This document shows positions 52,001-63,835 of a stretch of DNA of 64,000 bases, in pieces; position 1 is the stretch's first letter; each line of letters starts with the position of its first letter. The DNA is from Rhyacichthys aspro (taxonomy: Eukaryota > Chordata > Actinopteri > Gobiiformes > Rhyacichthyidae), in assembly GCA_036850595.1 (NCBI GenBank), contig CM072148.1:1283160-1347159 (forward strand), given 5' to 3'. The position numbers and the translations under genes were made by a program. The notes beneath the pieces are model-generated. The model was not told the origin of the DNA. It did no database searches and saw only the letters and a list, made by a program, of their open reading frames with translations.

Positions 52001-55000
52001 ATGCAAATTATAGGGCTAGCTTCAAAACTGGCTCTCCAGCGCCCCCTCTAAATTTATAATGGGGGCCAAAAATTTAGTTTGGTCTAGAGACATGAAATTT
52101 GGTACACACATCCCTTATGTCATGCCGAACAAAAAAGCCAATCACAATGACCCCCTATCTACAACCGTGTTGCCATGGGAACGCTCGAAACATGTAATTT
52201 AAATGAATGGGAGGATAAATTCGACGCTAAATTGAGCACCTAAACGTAACTTAAACCGCACCAAACTTCACCCAAAATTCAAGACCTGTGAGCAATAATA
52301 TTTGTTGCCACTGCCATACAAATCCATAAAAAGGGGCTCGACAGCGCACCCTGGAAAAATGGAAATACATTACGCCAATGGGAAGTGAAAGTACTTTTTT
52401 TTGCCGTAGAGTCACCAACTTTGGTACACACATTCCTTACCCCAAGGCAAACAAAAATATTATTATGGCTTTGCCACTTGAAAACAGGAAGTCCGCCATT
52501 TTGGGTGGAACATGCGATGCCCAAAATCGCACCCCTCATTCAAAACACTACTTGTCCTAGGGTTTTCATCCAAAAGACTCCAAATTTGGTCAGAATCATC
52601 TAGACACCTGCCGACAAAAATTATCAATTAGTTTTTTGATATCTTAATGGGTGTGGCGTGACAAGCCCCTAACGAGGAGGCCATTTTTGGAAAAAGAAAA
52701 TCTCCTCTAACTTTTACAAACATTGTTGGATCTGGTTGGACCCAATGAAGCGTTTGTGCACATTAATGACCTGAACACAATGATATGCAAATGATAGGGC
52801 TATCTTTAAAACTGGCTCTCCAGCGCCCTCTATAAATTTATAATGGGGGCCAAAAATTTAGTTTGGTCTAGAGACATGAAATTTGGTACACACATCCCTT
52901 ATGTCATGCCGAACAAAAAAGCCAATCACAATGACCCCTTATCTACAACCATGTTGCCATGGAAATGCTCCAAATATGCAATGTAAATGAATGGGAGGAT
53001 AAATTCAACGCTAAATTGAGCGCCTAAACGTAACTTAAACCGCACCAATCTTTACCCAAAATTCAAGACCATTGAGTAATAATATTTTTTGCCACTGCCA
53101 TACAAATCCATAAAAAGGGGACTCGACAGCGCACCCTGGAAAAGTGGAAATACATTAAGTCAATGGGAAGTGAAAGTACATTTTTTTTGCCGTAAAGTCA
53201 CCAACTTTGGTACACACATTCCTTACCCCAGGGCAAACAAAAAATATTATTATGGCTTTGCTCCATGACAAACAGGAAGTCCGCCATTTTGGGTGGAACA
53301 TGCGACGCCCAAAATCGCACCCCTCATTCAAAACACTACTTGTCCTAGGGTTTTCATCCAAAAGACGCCAAATTTGGTCAGAATCATCTAGACACATGAG
53401 CCGACAAAAATTATCAATTTATTTTTTGATATCTTAATGGGTGTGGCCGTAACAAGCCCCTAACGAGGAGGCCATTTTTGGAAAAAGAAAATCTCTTCTA
53501 ACTTTCACATACACTGTCAGATTTGGTTGGACCCAATGAAGCGTTTGTGCACATTAATGACCTGAACACAATGATATTCAAATAATGGGACTGTCTTTAT
53601 AACTGGCTCTCCTTCACAGTAAAAAATGCAGTCTTGCCCAGGACATTTCTCCCCATGTTGCAATGGAGGCGAAATGAAGTCCTTTCGAGAACATTTACTC
53701 TCGCGGTTGCAAGGGGAGTCGACGTGCGGTCTTCCCGAGGAAACGTGCCCCCCGCGGCCGCAAGGGATGCGAGGGCCTTTGACGCCGCTTGCGGCTTTAA
53801 TTATTATTATTATTATTTTTTTTTTTTGTCTGACACTTTCAGCCCTAATTTGACCCCCTGAACGTGCTCAAAAACTCACCAAACTTTGCCCAAAATTCAG
53901 GATCGGCGAAAAATAATTTATTTTGGGGGTCGCATAAAAATCCATAAAAAGGTGGCTCGACAGCGCACCCTGGAAAATGGAAATACATTAGGCCAATGGG
54001 AAGTGAAAGTACTTTTTTTTTGCCGTAAAGCCACCAACTTTGGTACACACATTCCTTACCCCGAGGCAAACAAAAAATATTATTATGGCTTTGCCCGCTG
54101 ACAAACAGGAAGTCCGCCATTTTGGGTGAAACATGCGACGCCCAAAATCGCACCCCTCATTCAAAACACTACTTGTCCTAGGGTTTTCATCCAAAAGACT
54201 CCAAATTTGGTCAGAATCATCTAGACACCAGTGCCGACAAAAATTATCAAGTGGTTTTTTGATATCTTAATGGGTGTGGTCGTAACGAGCCCCTAACGAG
54301 GAGGCCATTTTTGTAAAAATAAAATCTCCTGTAACTTTCACAAACATTGTTGGATCTTTTTGGACCCAATGAAGCGTTTGTGCACATTAATGACCTGAAC
54401 ACAATGATATGCAAATTATAGGGCTAGCTTCAAAACTGGCTCTCCAGCGCCCCCTCTAAATTTATAATGGGGGCCAAAAATTTAGTTTGGTCTAGAGACA
54501 TGAAATTTGGTACACACATCCCTGATGTCATGCCGAACAAAAAAGCCAATCACAAAGACCCCCTATCTACAACCATGTTGCCATGGGAATGCTCGAAACA
54601 TGTAATTTAAATGAATGGGAGGATAAATTCAACGCTAAATTGAGCGTCCTAAATGTAACTGAAACCGCACCAAACTTCACCCAAAATTCAAGACCTTTGA
54701 GCAATAATATTTGTTGCCACTGCCATACAAATCCATAAAAAGGGGCTCAACAGCGCACCCTGGAAAAATGGAAATACATTACGCCAATGGGAAGTGAAAG
54801 TACATTTTTTTGCCGTAGAGTCACCAACTTTGGTACACACATTCCTTACCCCGAGGCAAACAAAAAATATTATTATGGCTTTGCCACTTGACAAACAGGA
54901 AGTCCGCCATTTTGGGTGGAACATGCGACGCCCAAAATCACACCCTCATTCAAAACACTACTTGTCCTAGGGTTTTCATCCAAAAGGCTCCAAATTTGGT

Positions 55001-55447
55001 CAGAATCATCTAGACACCTGAGCCGACAAAAATTATCAAGTGGTTTTTTGATATCTTAATGGGTGTGGTCGTGACAAGCCCCTAACGAGGAGGCCATTTT
55101 GGAAAAAGAAAATCTCCTCTAACTTTTACAAACATTGTTGGATCTGGTTGGACCCAATGAAGCGTTTGTGCACATTAATGACCTGAACACAATGATATGC
55201 AAATGATAGGGCTATCTTCAAAACTGGCTCTCCAACGCCCCCTGTAACTTTATAATGGGGGCCAAAAATTTAGTTTGGTCTAAAGACATGAAATTTGGTA
55301 CACACATCCCTGATGTCATGCTGAACAAAAAACCCAATCACAATGACCTCCTATCTAAAACCGTGTTGCCATGGGAACGCTGGAGACATGTAATGTAAAT
55401 GAATGGGAGGCTGAAATTGAACGCTAAATGTGAGCTCCCACAGTTGC
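49020..55447. repeat. Higher-order tandem repeat, 2.4-kb units of three ~785-bp monomers
   Basis: The start motif CGTCTTCCACTTCGACCGCT recurs at 49,020 and 51,422, with a diverged start near 53,828. The shared ATTTGACC anchor lies at 49,041, 51,443 and 53,848. Inside each unit the landmark CGACAGCGCACCCTGG recurs at about 49,149, 49,932, 50,718, then 51,551, 52,339, 53,124, then 53,958 and 54,749. Monomers in the same position share diagnostic variants (for example GCCCGCTGAC, GCCACTTGA and GCTCCATGAC). The third monomer ends with a G+C-rich tail (TTTGACGCCGCTTGCGGC) and (TTA)n. No long ORF with family similarity. The array is cut by the 100-N gap. Confidence 0.92.
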
Positions 55448-55547
55448 NNNNNNNNNNNNNNNNNNNNNNNNNNNNNNNNNNNNNNNNNNNNNNNNNNNNN
55501 NNNNNNNNNNNNNNNNNNNNNNNNNNNNNNNNNNNNNNNNNNNNNNN
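55448..55547. other. 100-N scaffold gap
   Basis: Exactly 100 Ns, the usual placeholder for a gap of unknown size. The satellite is on the left and a hAT-like element end on the right, so the order and orientation of the right-hand contig are not proven by sequence. Confidence 0.98.
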
Positions 55548-56168
55548 AATGTTTTATGTGGCCCTTCAATACATTTAGAAGAATGGGAATAGGGTTTTTT
55601 ACTGGATTTTAACAGGTTTTAGATGGATTTGAATCAGGTTTATTTCATTTGTTCTTGAAATCTACAAAGATATATAAAATCTGTTCAAATCCAACTAAAA
55701 CATGTTCAAATCCAACTAAAACCTGTTCAAATCCAACTAAAACCTGTTCGAATCCATCTAAAACATGTTAAAATCCAACTAAACCCTGTTCAAATCAAAA
55801 CTAAAACCTGTTTGAATCCATCTAAATCATGTTAAAATTTAACTAAAACATGTTTAAATCCAACTAAAACCTGTTCAAATCTAACTAAAACATGTTCAAA
55901 TCCAACTAAAACATGTTTAAATCCAACTAAAACATGTTCAAATCGAACTAAAACCTGATCAAATCTAAGTAAACCCGTTAAAGTTCATCTAACATTTGTT
56001 CAAATCCCACAAAAAACATTTCCATAAAAGGTAAAAAAAAAAAAAACTTTGCAAAACTCAAATGAAGATGAAACTTTACTTTCCAAATTTAATAAAAGCT
56101 TCCAAAATGCCTCTGAAAGGATTGTTATCTTTTATAGCATGGCCCTCACCACTTTGAGTTTGACATAG
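55548..56168 (-). mobile_element. hAT-like element with minisatellite core, reverse orientation
   Basis: Begins inside the right end (AATGTTTTATGTGGCCCTTC). It has a few forward units, a spacer (TTTATTTCATTTGTTCTTG), then many inverted units (55,680-56,010), and finishes CACCACTTTGAGTTTGACAT, the reverse of the left end. The gap truncates it. Confidence 0.65.
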
Positions 56169-56424
56169 ATAGATGTGTCCAGGACAGTCCATCATATGTA
56201 CAAATGAATGAAAATTAAAATGAATATAGATATGGCAATAGATATACTCACAGCCCAGTTTGATCTTTGGGTAATAAGGGTAATTTTGACGCAAAAGTTC
56301 AGTTCTTGGTCTTAGTGTTGTGTTAAATCCACTACTTTGACTAAAACAGTGCAATCCCCAGTGAAAAAAATATGAATAGCAGTTACTTTGATTAAAACGT
56401 TGTAGTTAATGTCTTTGTCTCTTT

Positions 56425-56505
56425 CCAAGTTCATTCCACGGGCCGAATTGTACCCTCTGACGGCCGGTTTTGGCCCTTGGGCCGCATGTTTGACACCTGT
56501 GCTAT
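56425..56505. mobile_element. hAT-type terminal fragment
   Basis: GGCCGGTTTTGGCCCTTGGG then GCCGCATGTTTGACACCTGTG. It is the classic hAT-type terminus, the reverse complement of CAGGTGTCAAAC. It supports a hAT affiliation for the minisatellite-bearing elements, whose ends share GTGTCAAAC. Confidence 0.6.
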
Positions 56506-56584
56506 TGGAAATAAAAGCTAATACTGTGATCTAACAAAACTGATTATAGATTATCAGAAAACTCAGAAAACACAGTGAATGTTT

Positions 56585-56725
56585 TTATAATAATAATAAT
56601 AATACATTTTATTTATTAGGCGCCTTTCTGGGCACTCAAGGTCGCCTTACAATCAATACAAATTTAATACATACAGTTAAAAGTACAGTTAAAACATACA
56701 GTTAAAAGGTTAGTTAAAAGAGGAC
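56585..56725 (-). repeat. LINE-like 3' tail, reverse orientation
   Basis: (TAA)n, then CATTTTATTTATTAGGCGCC and CTCAAGGTCGCCTTACAATC, the reverse of an L2-like 3' end, followed by repeated ACAGTTAAAA. Confidence 0.6.
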
Positions 56726-56820
56726 AGTGCAGTTTTTGTTCATTCATCTCCACTCACAAAAGAAACAGAGCTAGATTAAAACACATTTCTTTTTGAATGA
56801 TTGATGTGTTCGTACGACAG

Positions 56821-59800
56821 GCCAAATCCGAGAGGAACTACCACATCTTTTATGAAATGCTGGCTGGTCTTCCTCCTGAAGAGAAGAGGCCGTTGTATCT
56901 GCAGGAGGCTGAGACGTACTTCTACCTGAATCAGGTGAGCGCCCAGACGAAAGGAGCCTGATCGATAACATTAACGCGTTAGACGTCCGTTTTTAGAAAA
57001 GATGACATTTCATCCGTGTGTGATTTATGGCGTGAGGATAAATTGGAAACAGAGGGAGAATAGTTTGAGGCTGGTTCGATCGTAATAAACTTAGATTTTC
57101 GAGAAGTGGATAACGAGATGCCCACCGGACGAACAATTCAATTAAGATTCTTTGCTGTGGAGGATTAGAGAACATCTGCCTTCTGTCTTTTTGGGAAAAT
57201 AAATTACATTCATCACATATTATTCTAAATGGTTTCAGTTTGATTGAGAACATTCACAATATTTTAGAAATGATTTACTGATCTGTCACAGTTCCAGTCC
57301 AATGGTTTTATTAGAAAATAAGATTGAATAGCAGCAGTGCATCTCCTGTGCTTTGTGCCTGTGTTTTTATCTCTTTTTGATTTTTTATCTATAATCTCCT
57401 TCATATTGTCTGTGATTGTGGCGCTGATGAAACACAGAGCAATAAGAAGTGGGGTAGACATTAAACCCTGCTGAATATTTACACAGTGACAGGAGCTGTG
57501 TGTGACTCTGTGGGTATTTCTATAAAACAATACACAGTTATTATTTATGAGCTACTGGAGGCTTTTCTTTCTCACAGATGGTCGTGTGTTTGTTTTGGCT
57601 TTTTCTTCGTCCCATTAGCACTTTTCCTGTTAGTGCTTTCTCACTTTGGGCTTGAGCATACTTTAATTCTACACAATTATTCATTTAAAATAGCTTTAGG
57701 TGCCATCATTTTCACTTTTATCTTTAATAAGTAATATATATTTCAACATTTTGTGATCGACAAATGGCTCCGGCCTAAACCTTCACATAATTGATCCAGG
57801 TTTAAAACTATTCTGTCAATAACAAAAACATTTAGACGTAACCAGAGGTGTTCTACAGTGGATCAGTCACAAGAAACACAGGAAAAGAAAAGAAAAGAAG
57901 TCTCAATAAAGAGTTTATGGACCATTAAATACAGCAGACATATAATAGCTTAGTTAATTTTGAACAGGTTTTAGTTGGATTTGAACAGGTTTTAGTTGGA
58001 TTTGAACAGGTTTTAGTTGGATTTGAACAGGTTTTAGTTGAATTTGAACAAGTTTTAGATGAATTTGAACAGGTTTATTTGGATTTGAACAGGTTTTAGT
58101 TGAATTTGAACAGGTTTTAGTTAATTTTGAACAGGTTTTAGTTGGATTTGAGCAGGTTTTAGTTGGATTTGAACAGGTTTTAGTTCATTTTGAACAGGTT
58201 TTAGTTCATTTTGAACAGGTTTTAGTTGGATTTGAACAGGTTTTAGTTGGATTTGAACAGGTTTTAGTTGGATTTGACCAGGTTTTATTTGAATTTGAAT
58301 GAGATTTATTTCATTTGTTCATGAAATCTTAAGCCAGTTCTTACAACAAAGATATATAAAATCTGATTCAAATCCACCTAAAACCTGTTCAAATCCAAAT
58401 AAACCTGTTCAAATTCAATTAAAATCTGGTCAAATCCAACTAAAACCTTTTCAAATTCTGCTCTAACTTGTTCAAATCAGATCCCACTTAAACCAGTTTC
58501 CATAAAAGGAAAAAAAAGAAAAAGATGAGAAGAAGAAGTTTAAAAATTTAATAAAAGCTTCCCAAAAGTCCTCATCTTCGGCCCCTGAAATGATTCTCAC
58601 CACTTTGAGTTTGAGGTTTTTTTGCTACTTCGGCTCCTCTGCTTCTTTAGAGAACTTGCACAGATGTGTTTTGTTCATGAAGTCAATGTTTTCAGCGAGA
58701 ACTCCAGCAGAATCGTAGCGTATTCGGCAAAACTGTTGTCCTCTAAACATCTCCTTAGTCTCCTTTAATATTCTGAACCATCTAAAACAGAATTATTTGC
58801 CGTCATCACAGATACAGTTGGAACTTTTACCGAAGCTGAAACTTAAAATTCTTGCATTTCTCAGACTTCATTTGATCCTTAAAGGTGCTTAGCTTATTAT
58901 TGTCTTACAACTTTATGCATGAATGAGTTTGTTCTCTTGCAGCAGTGCTCAGTTTCCAAAAACAGGAAATAATGGTGCTTAAACTAAAGATAAACTCTAG
59001 AGAAATGCATTTTTTTTAAAGTTTCTCTCCCTGCTCGTTTAAATCCAGCCCAATATCCAGCAACATAAATAAAACTGAACTGTTTTTGCTTCGTTAAACT
59101 CAGGGAGGGGACTGCTCCATTGAGGGCAAAGATGATGCGGAGGACTTCAGGCGATTGTTGGGTGCCATGGATATCCTGTGTTTCACTCCCGAGGAACAGA
59201 GCGGCATCTACAGAATCCTGTCCTCCGTCCTTCACCTCGGAAACGTCTTCTTCCAGCCGCACCAAGTCCGTCTCACACACACACACATCCAAACGAGAAT
59301 GAGCTGGTATTAATGTGTGTGTTGTGTGTGTGTGCAGGTGGAGGGGCAGGAGGTGGCGTCCGTGGTGAGCGCTCAGGAGATCAGGGTCATCGCTGAGCTG
59401 CTCCACGTCTCGCCCGAAGGTCTGCAGAAGTCCGTCACCTTCAAAATGACGGTAAGAAAACAGAGGCGTCCCACAAGTTCTGGAAAAACGGGAATATTTC
59501 ACTGGTTTAGCTCGTGATACGAAGAGAGAGAACAGCTAGAAGCCGTCCTCCAAACTCTAGTGTCTTTGTACGAGAGCAAAAGAAAGGAATAAAGTCAGAA
59601 TTAAACTAAATCAGGACTAAACTAGATTAAAAATGTCCAGAATATGACTAAACTTAACCAAAACTAAACCAATGAGTCTCAACAGGCGTCTGGTTCAATC
59701 ACTGTGGAAACTTATTTAGACGGGTTTAGAACAGGCTTAGAGCACACTTTTATCACAAAATAAATGGAAAAGCCCTAATTTTTCATCGTCTCTCTAATGT

Positions 59801-62800
59801 TTTATCAGATTCATGAACTTTATTAATCACTACAACCATAAAATAAATATTTATCCAAATTAAAAATGATCAGATACAATATAATCTTCATGAAAATAGC
59901 AGTTTATTTGAATAATTATATAAATTATATGATATTCTAGTCCTAAATATCACATGTATTTTACCTGTTTGTGGATCACTGTATTGGGTTATTCTCAGTT
60001 TGTTCATTTATTTTTCTAATTCTCATCATTGAAGTGAAATGCAGCGTATTTCCATTAGTTTCTCTGCTCCTCGCTCGATATCAATGTTCTGTTGATGCCG
60101 TTAAACCCCGAGTCCTAAGTTTACACTAACGCAGTGAGAATTCAGGCTGTAAACCACGCTTTTCTGAGTGAATTTTATGGAACACTCCTCAGGACTCAAA
60201 CTCATTTTAAGAATAAACCAGGATTAAACCTACAAAGCTCTGGTCTCCTGACTGAGACTGGGATAAAACAGGACTAAACCTAAAACTAATCCAGGATTTA
60301 ACCAGAACTAAACCAGGACTTTGGATTTGGACTCGAGGAGAGCTGTTGCTGAAGACCCCTGATCTAGATCCATGTGTCTGTAGAGTGTTCCATTTGTGAT
60401 AAAAGGACATTAAAAAGTAAAAGATAAAGCTTTGGAATCGTCTCCAGAAAACATTCAAAACCATCATCTTTACCTTTAACATTCATTTCAGATAAAACCA
60501 CTGAATGAGTCTTTGTGTGATGACAGTTGTTGTTGACCTTCCAGGACGCGGTTCGAGAGAAGATCTACACTCCACTCACCGTCGAGAGCGCCGTGGACGC
60601 CAGGTGAGTACTTCAGGTGTCCTCAGAATCCTCGTCTCACGCTTGTGTTTGAAGCTGCTCTAAAATATCTGAGACAGACTTTGACACGCTCCCCTCGTCT
60701 CTGTCGGAGGCATCTGAGGACGGAGCGTGTCGGGGCTGTCCCCTGTTTCCATGGGAACCGGCTTCCTCTGTTGCCGTGGTGACCGCATCGCGCGTGTTTA
60801 TGTTTTTTTTCCGTAGAGACGTGGTCGCCAAGATCCTGTACTCGCTGCTGTTCGGTTGGCTGACGGAGCGCATCAACGGACGGGTCTATCCTCGCAACGA
60901 AGCCCTGTCCATCTCCATCCTGGACATCTACGGGTTTGAGGTCACTCTTAAAAAAAACACACACAAAGATGAATCCGTGCGTCCTGTCCCTCACGTCCCG
61001 GTCCTGTCCTGTCTGTGTCCTTCAGGAGCTCCAGGTGAACAGCTTCGAGCAGCTCTGTATCAACTACGCCAATGAAACTTTGCAGTCGTTCTTCAACAAA
61101 GTCATCTTCCAAGAGGAGCAGGTCACTCTCACTCTTTTCTTAACTCTAGATTTGTTCTTTTTTTAAATTTGTTTTTATTAAAGACAATAACAGAAACAAA
61201 AAGAGAAGCAGAGTAGAGCTAAAACCACATTTCAACCTTAGCCGCTCCATACTTCCAACTGTTTCTGTCCATTTGTGAGTTCTATCTGTCTTTCTGTCTG
61301 TTAGTAGTGTTTGTAGCAGGTGTCTGTCCTGTTTCCTCGCTCTGTGCTGTGTGTTTTTCAGGTAAAACTCACTAAAACTCCCCAGTCCTTCACAGTTAGT
61401 GTTATTTTAGCTTCTTTTCTCCCATCTTAACTTAGTGCAGGTTGTGGACAGATTCTTACCCCGTTCTACTGCTGTGTAAGGTGTGGAAATCTGTTTAGTT
61501 TTTTTGTTTTGTTTTGTTTTTTGCTTTTTCCTGGACCCTATGTTTATTAAAGAAAGAGAGATGAAATACAACAGCTTAAAACCCATCTGTTCGAGACTGC
61601 CTACAACCTCACATAATGTCTGTTTTCGTTTTCCTTTTCTATTCTGTGTTTTTGTTTTATTTTTGTGTAAATGTAAAGCGTCTTTGTTTACTTTTGAAAG
61701 GCGCTGTATAAAACTAATTTATTATTATTATTATTATTATATGTCTCCGTTAGTTTTTCTAAGGACAGAAGGAGTTCAGTTTCATTCAGTGAACTCAATA
61801 GTTTTTTAGTTTTAAAGCAACATTTCTTAACTTTGCAAACATCATAGACTCTTAGGGGACGATTAAATATAAATTGTGTATTTGGTGAGATATTTTTTGA
61901 CTTTTGTGTCATGTATCGGCTGCTCATTGGTTAATTTTGTATGTTTTTTTTAATAAGATAAAAGTAGCAGGTGGAAGGAAGAGTTTTTGGTTTCAGCAGC
62001 TTTATTTAATGCATGTTTTGTTAGTTTCATTTGTGAATTTCAGCATTTGATCTGCACTTGTAAAATAGAATCAACTGTGTCTCTGCAGCTTCAAAAGACT
62101 TATACATTTTGATATTTATAACTAAAAACTAACTCGACTTGTTTTTGTTCCGTGTGAAGGAGGAGTATCTACGAGAACAGATCGAGTGGCAGCAGCAAAC
62201 CTTCAGCCACAACCAGGCCTGCCTCGACCTGATCGCTGCAAAGCCTCATGGGATACTGCGCATCCTGGACGACCAGTGTGGCTTCCCTCAGGTACAGCGC
62301 CTCCGTCTGAGAAAACTGAACAGCTTTAGGAAAATATGGGACTTTACAAAGAATGTGTAATCTGGATTTTCTTACATTTGACAATTTTTGATGCTGCAAA
62401 AATCCCCAAAATTCAATATTTATCTGGTTTAAATGACTCTTTTTGTGATGAGTCTGCATGTCCTCTGTGTTAATGTGGGTTATAATAATAGTAATAATAA
62501 TTATACACTTTATTTATATTGCTTTTTACATTTGAAACGAATCTTAAAGTGCTACAGAAGGAGTTTAAAAGCATTATAAAACTGTGACAATAAGACAAAC
62601 AGCAAATTACTGCTGTTTAAACTAAATTAAAGAACAGAGTCGTCCAATATGCATTTATTGGTCAATTTGCAAATCTAAAATGCCCCTAGTGGATGAATGT
62701 GAGTCTCTAAGTGTTAACCCTGCGACCAACTGTCCATTGTCCAGGCTCCAGTCCGTCCTCTAATGGGAATAAGAAGATTACTTACTATTTTAAAACAATA

Positions 62801-63730
62801 TTTACATTTAACAACATAAAAAACATGTACTTTTTAGCCTTTTTTAATGTTTGAACGACCTGTGAGGTACATATTAATATCCCAGGTATATTTTAGGATA
62901 TTCTTTAAGACTTCAGGCTGAATACTCTCAGAGGTGTTTGTTAAATGGATGATTAACCTTTCCTCATGTTCCTGCTGGATTCAAATACATGCCTCTGGAA
63001 ACACCTCTGGCTAAAAAAACATCAATATTTGAGTCAGAATATAACTTTTGACAACAATCTGTTCTCTTTCTTTCTTAAAAAAATCCATGTTACTTATATT
63101 TATTTTTAAGGTGAAAAAGAGTTAAATGGAGTAAAATAGCGTTCTCTTTTATACTTTTAATAAATCAGCTTAAGTCAGTTCAGATCATTTTAATTTGAAT
63201 TGTTTTAATATTTAATTACTCGCTGGTTTTCAGGCCACGGACCACACCTTCCTTCAGAAGTGCCACTATCATCACGGAGACAACCCGCTGTACGCCAGAC
63301 CGAAGATGCCACTGCCGGAGTTCACCGTCAAACATTACGCAGGAAAAGTCTCCTACCAGGTACCGACGTCGTTCACGCGGTTTTAACGTCAAATACAGCA
63401 GATTCATCTTTGTTTGTGGCACAGGTTCACAAGTTTCTGGACAAAAACTTCGACATGGTTCGGCAAGACGTCGTGGACCTTTTTATCCAGAGCAAGAATA
63501 AAGTGAGTTATTTTCAGATACCTTTAGATTTCAATATTTTTACGAACCTTTTGATTTAATTGTTGGTGTGTTCCTCTACAGCTGGTGTCCGGCCTCTTTC
63601 TGAAGCACTCCGAGTCTCTGTCGCAGCAGAAGTCGGCTCACCGCACCAGCTCAGCTCGACGCTATCAGGCCAACACGGTCAGCGCCAAGTTTCAGAACAG
63701 CCTCCAGGAGCTGATCGAGAAAATGGAAAG
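56821..63730 (+). CDS. myo15a: Myosin XV motor domain, C-terminal half (partial)
   Basis: Ten plus-strand exons in one open frame (1,154 nt): 56821-56934, 59104-59265, 59338-59451, 60545-60603, 60817-60940, 61026-61121, 62160-62291, 63234-63359, 63425-63502, 63582-63730. Visible motor features: AKSERNYHIFYEMLAGLP, YRILSSVLHLGNVFF, the switch II motif DIYGFE at the end of the fifth exon, NSFEQLCINYANETLQSFFN of the relay helix region, ILRILDDQCGFPQATDHTF and EFTVKHYAGKVSYQVHKF. It matches human MYO15A more closely than other myosins I know. The N-terminal half (P-loop, switch I) should lie left of 56,821 but is absent. The SH1/IQ exons should follow right of the window. Donors after exons five and six are the unusual GTCACT. 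This may be the missing front part of the minus-strand tail on an inverted contig, or a separate myo15 gene. Confidence 0.92.
56935..59103 (+). other. Intron of the motor-domain gene
   Basis: AT-rich, with a minisatellite and hAT-like element at 57,955-58,615. No further exon recognised. Confidence 0.6.
57955..58615. mobile_element. Minisatellite element in the motor-gene intron
   Basis: Fifteen or so forward units (TTTTAGTTGGATTTGAACAGG) at 57,955-58,295, a TTTATTTCATTTGTTCATG spacer, inverted units to about 58,480, then CACCACTTTGAGTTTGAGG. The forward-spacer-inverted layout is the same as at 55,548-56,168. Confidence 0.7.
59452..60544 (+). other. Intron of the motor-domain gene
   Basis: About 1.1 kb with repeated short AAACCAGGACTAAAC-like phrases. 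No exon or known repeat identified. Confidence 0.5.
61122..62159 (+). other. Intron of the motor-domain gene with LINE-like tail
   Basis: Holds the LINE-like 3' tail at 61,575-61,740, ending in (TTA)n, homologous to 48,690-48,832. Nothing else recognised. Confidence 0.6.
62292..63233 (+). other. Intron of the motor-domain gene
   Basis: AT-rich. A TAATAATAG-rich start and ACACTTTATTTATATTGCTT near 62,505 suggest another reversed LINE-like 3' tail. No exon seen. Confidence 0.45.
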
Positions 63731-63835
63731 GTTCAGCCACTTATTCTTTATATAAACTTGTACATCTTTAACATCAAAAAGTTAAAAGAAAAAGAGACAG
63801 AATAGGCAGTTAAACAGATATTTTTTCTGCTAAAA

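Noticed and set aside
49061..54924. Many 60-107 residue open frames in the satellite
   Set aside because: The same frames recur with each monomer, are broken by indels between monomers, and resemble no known domain.
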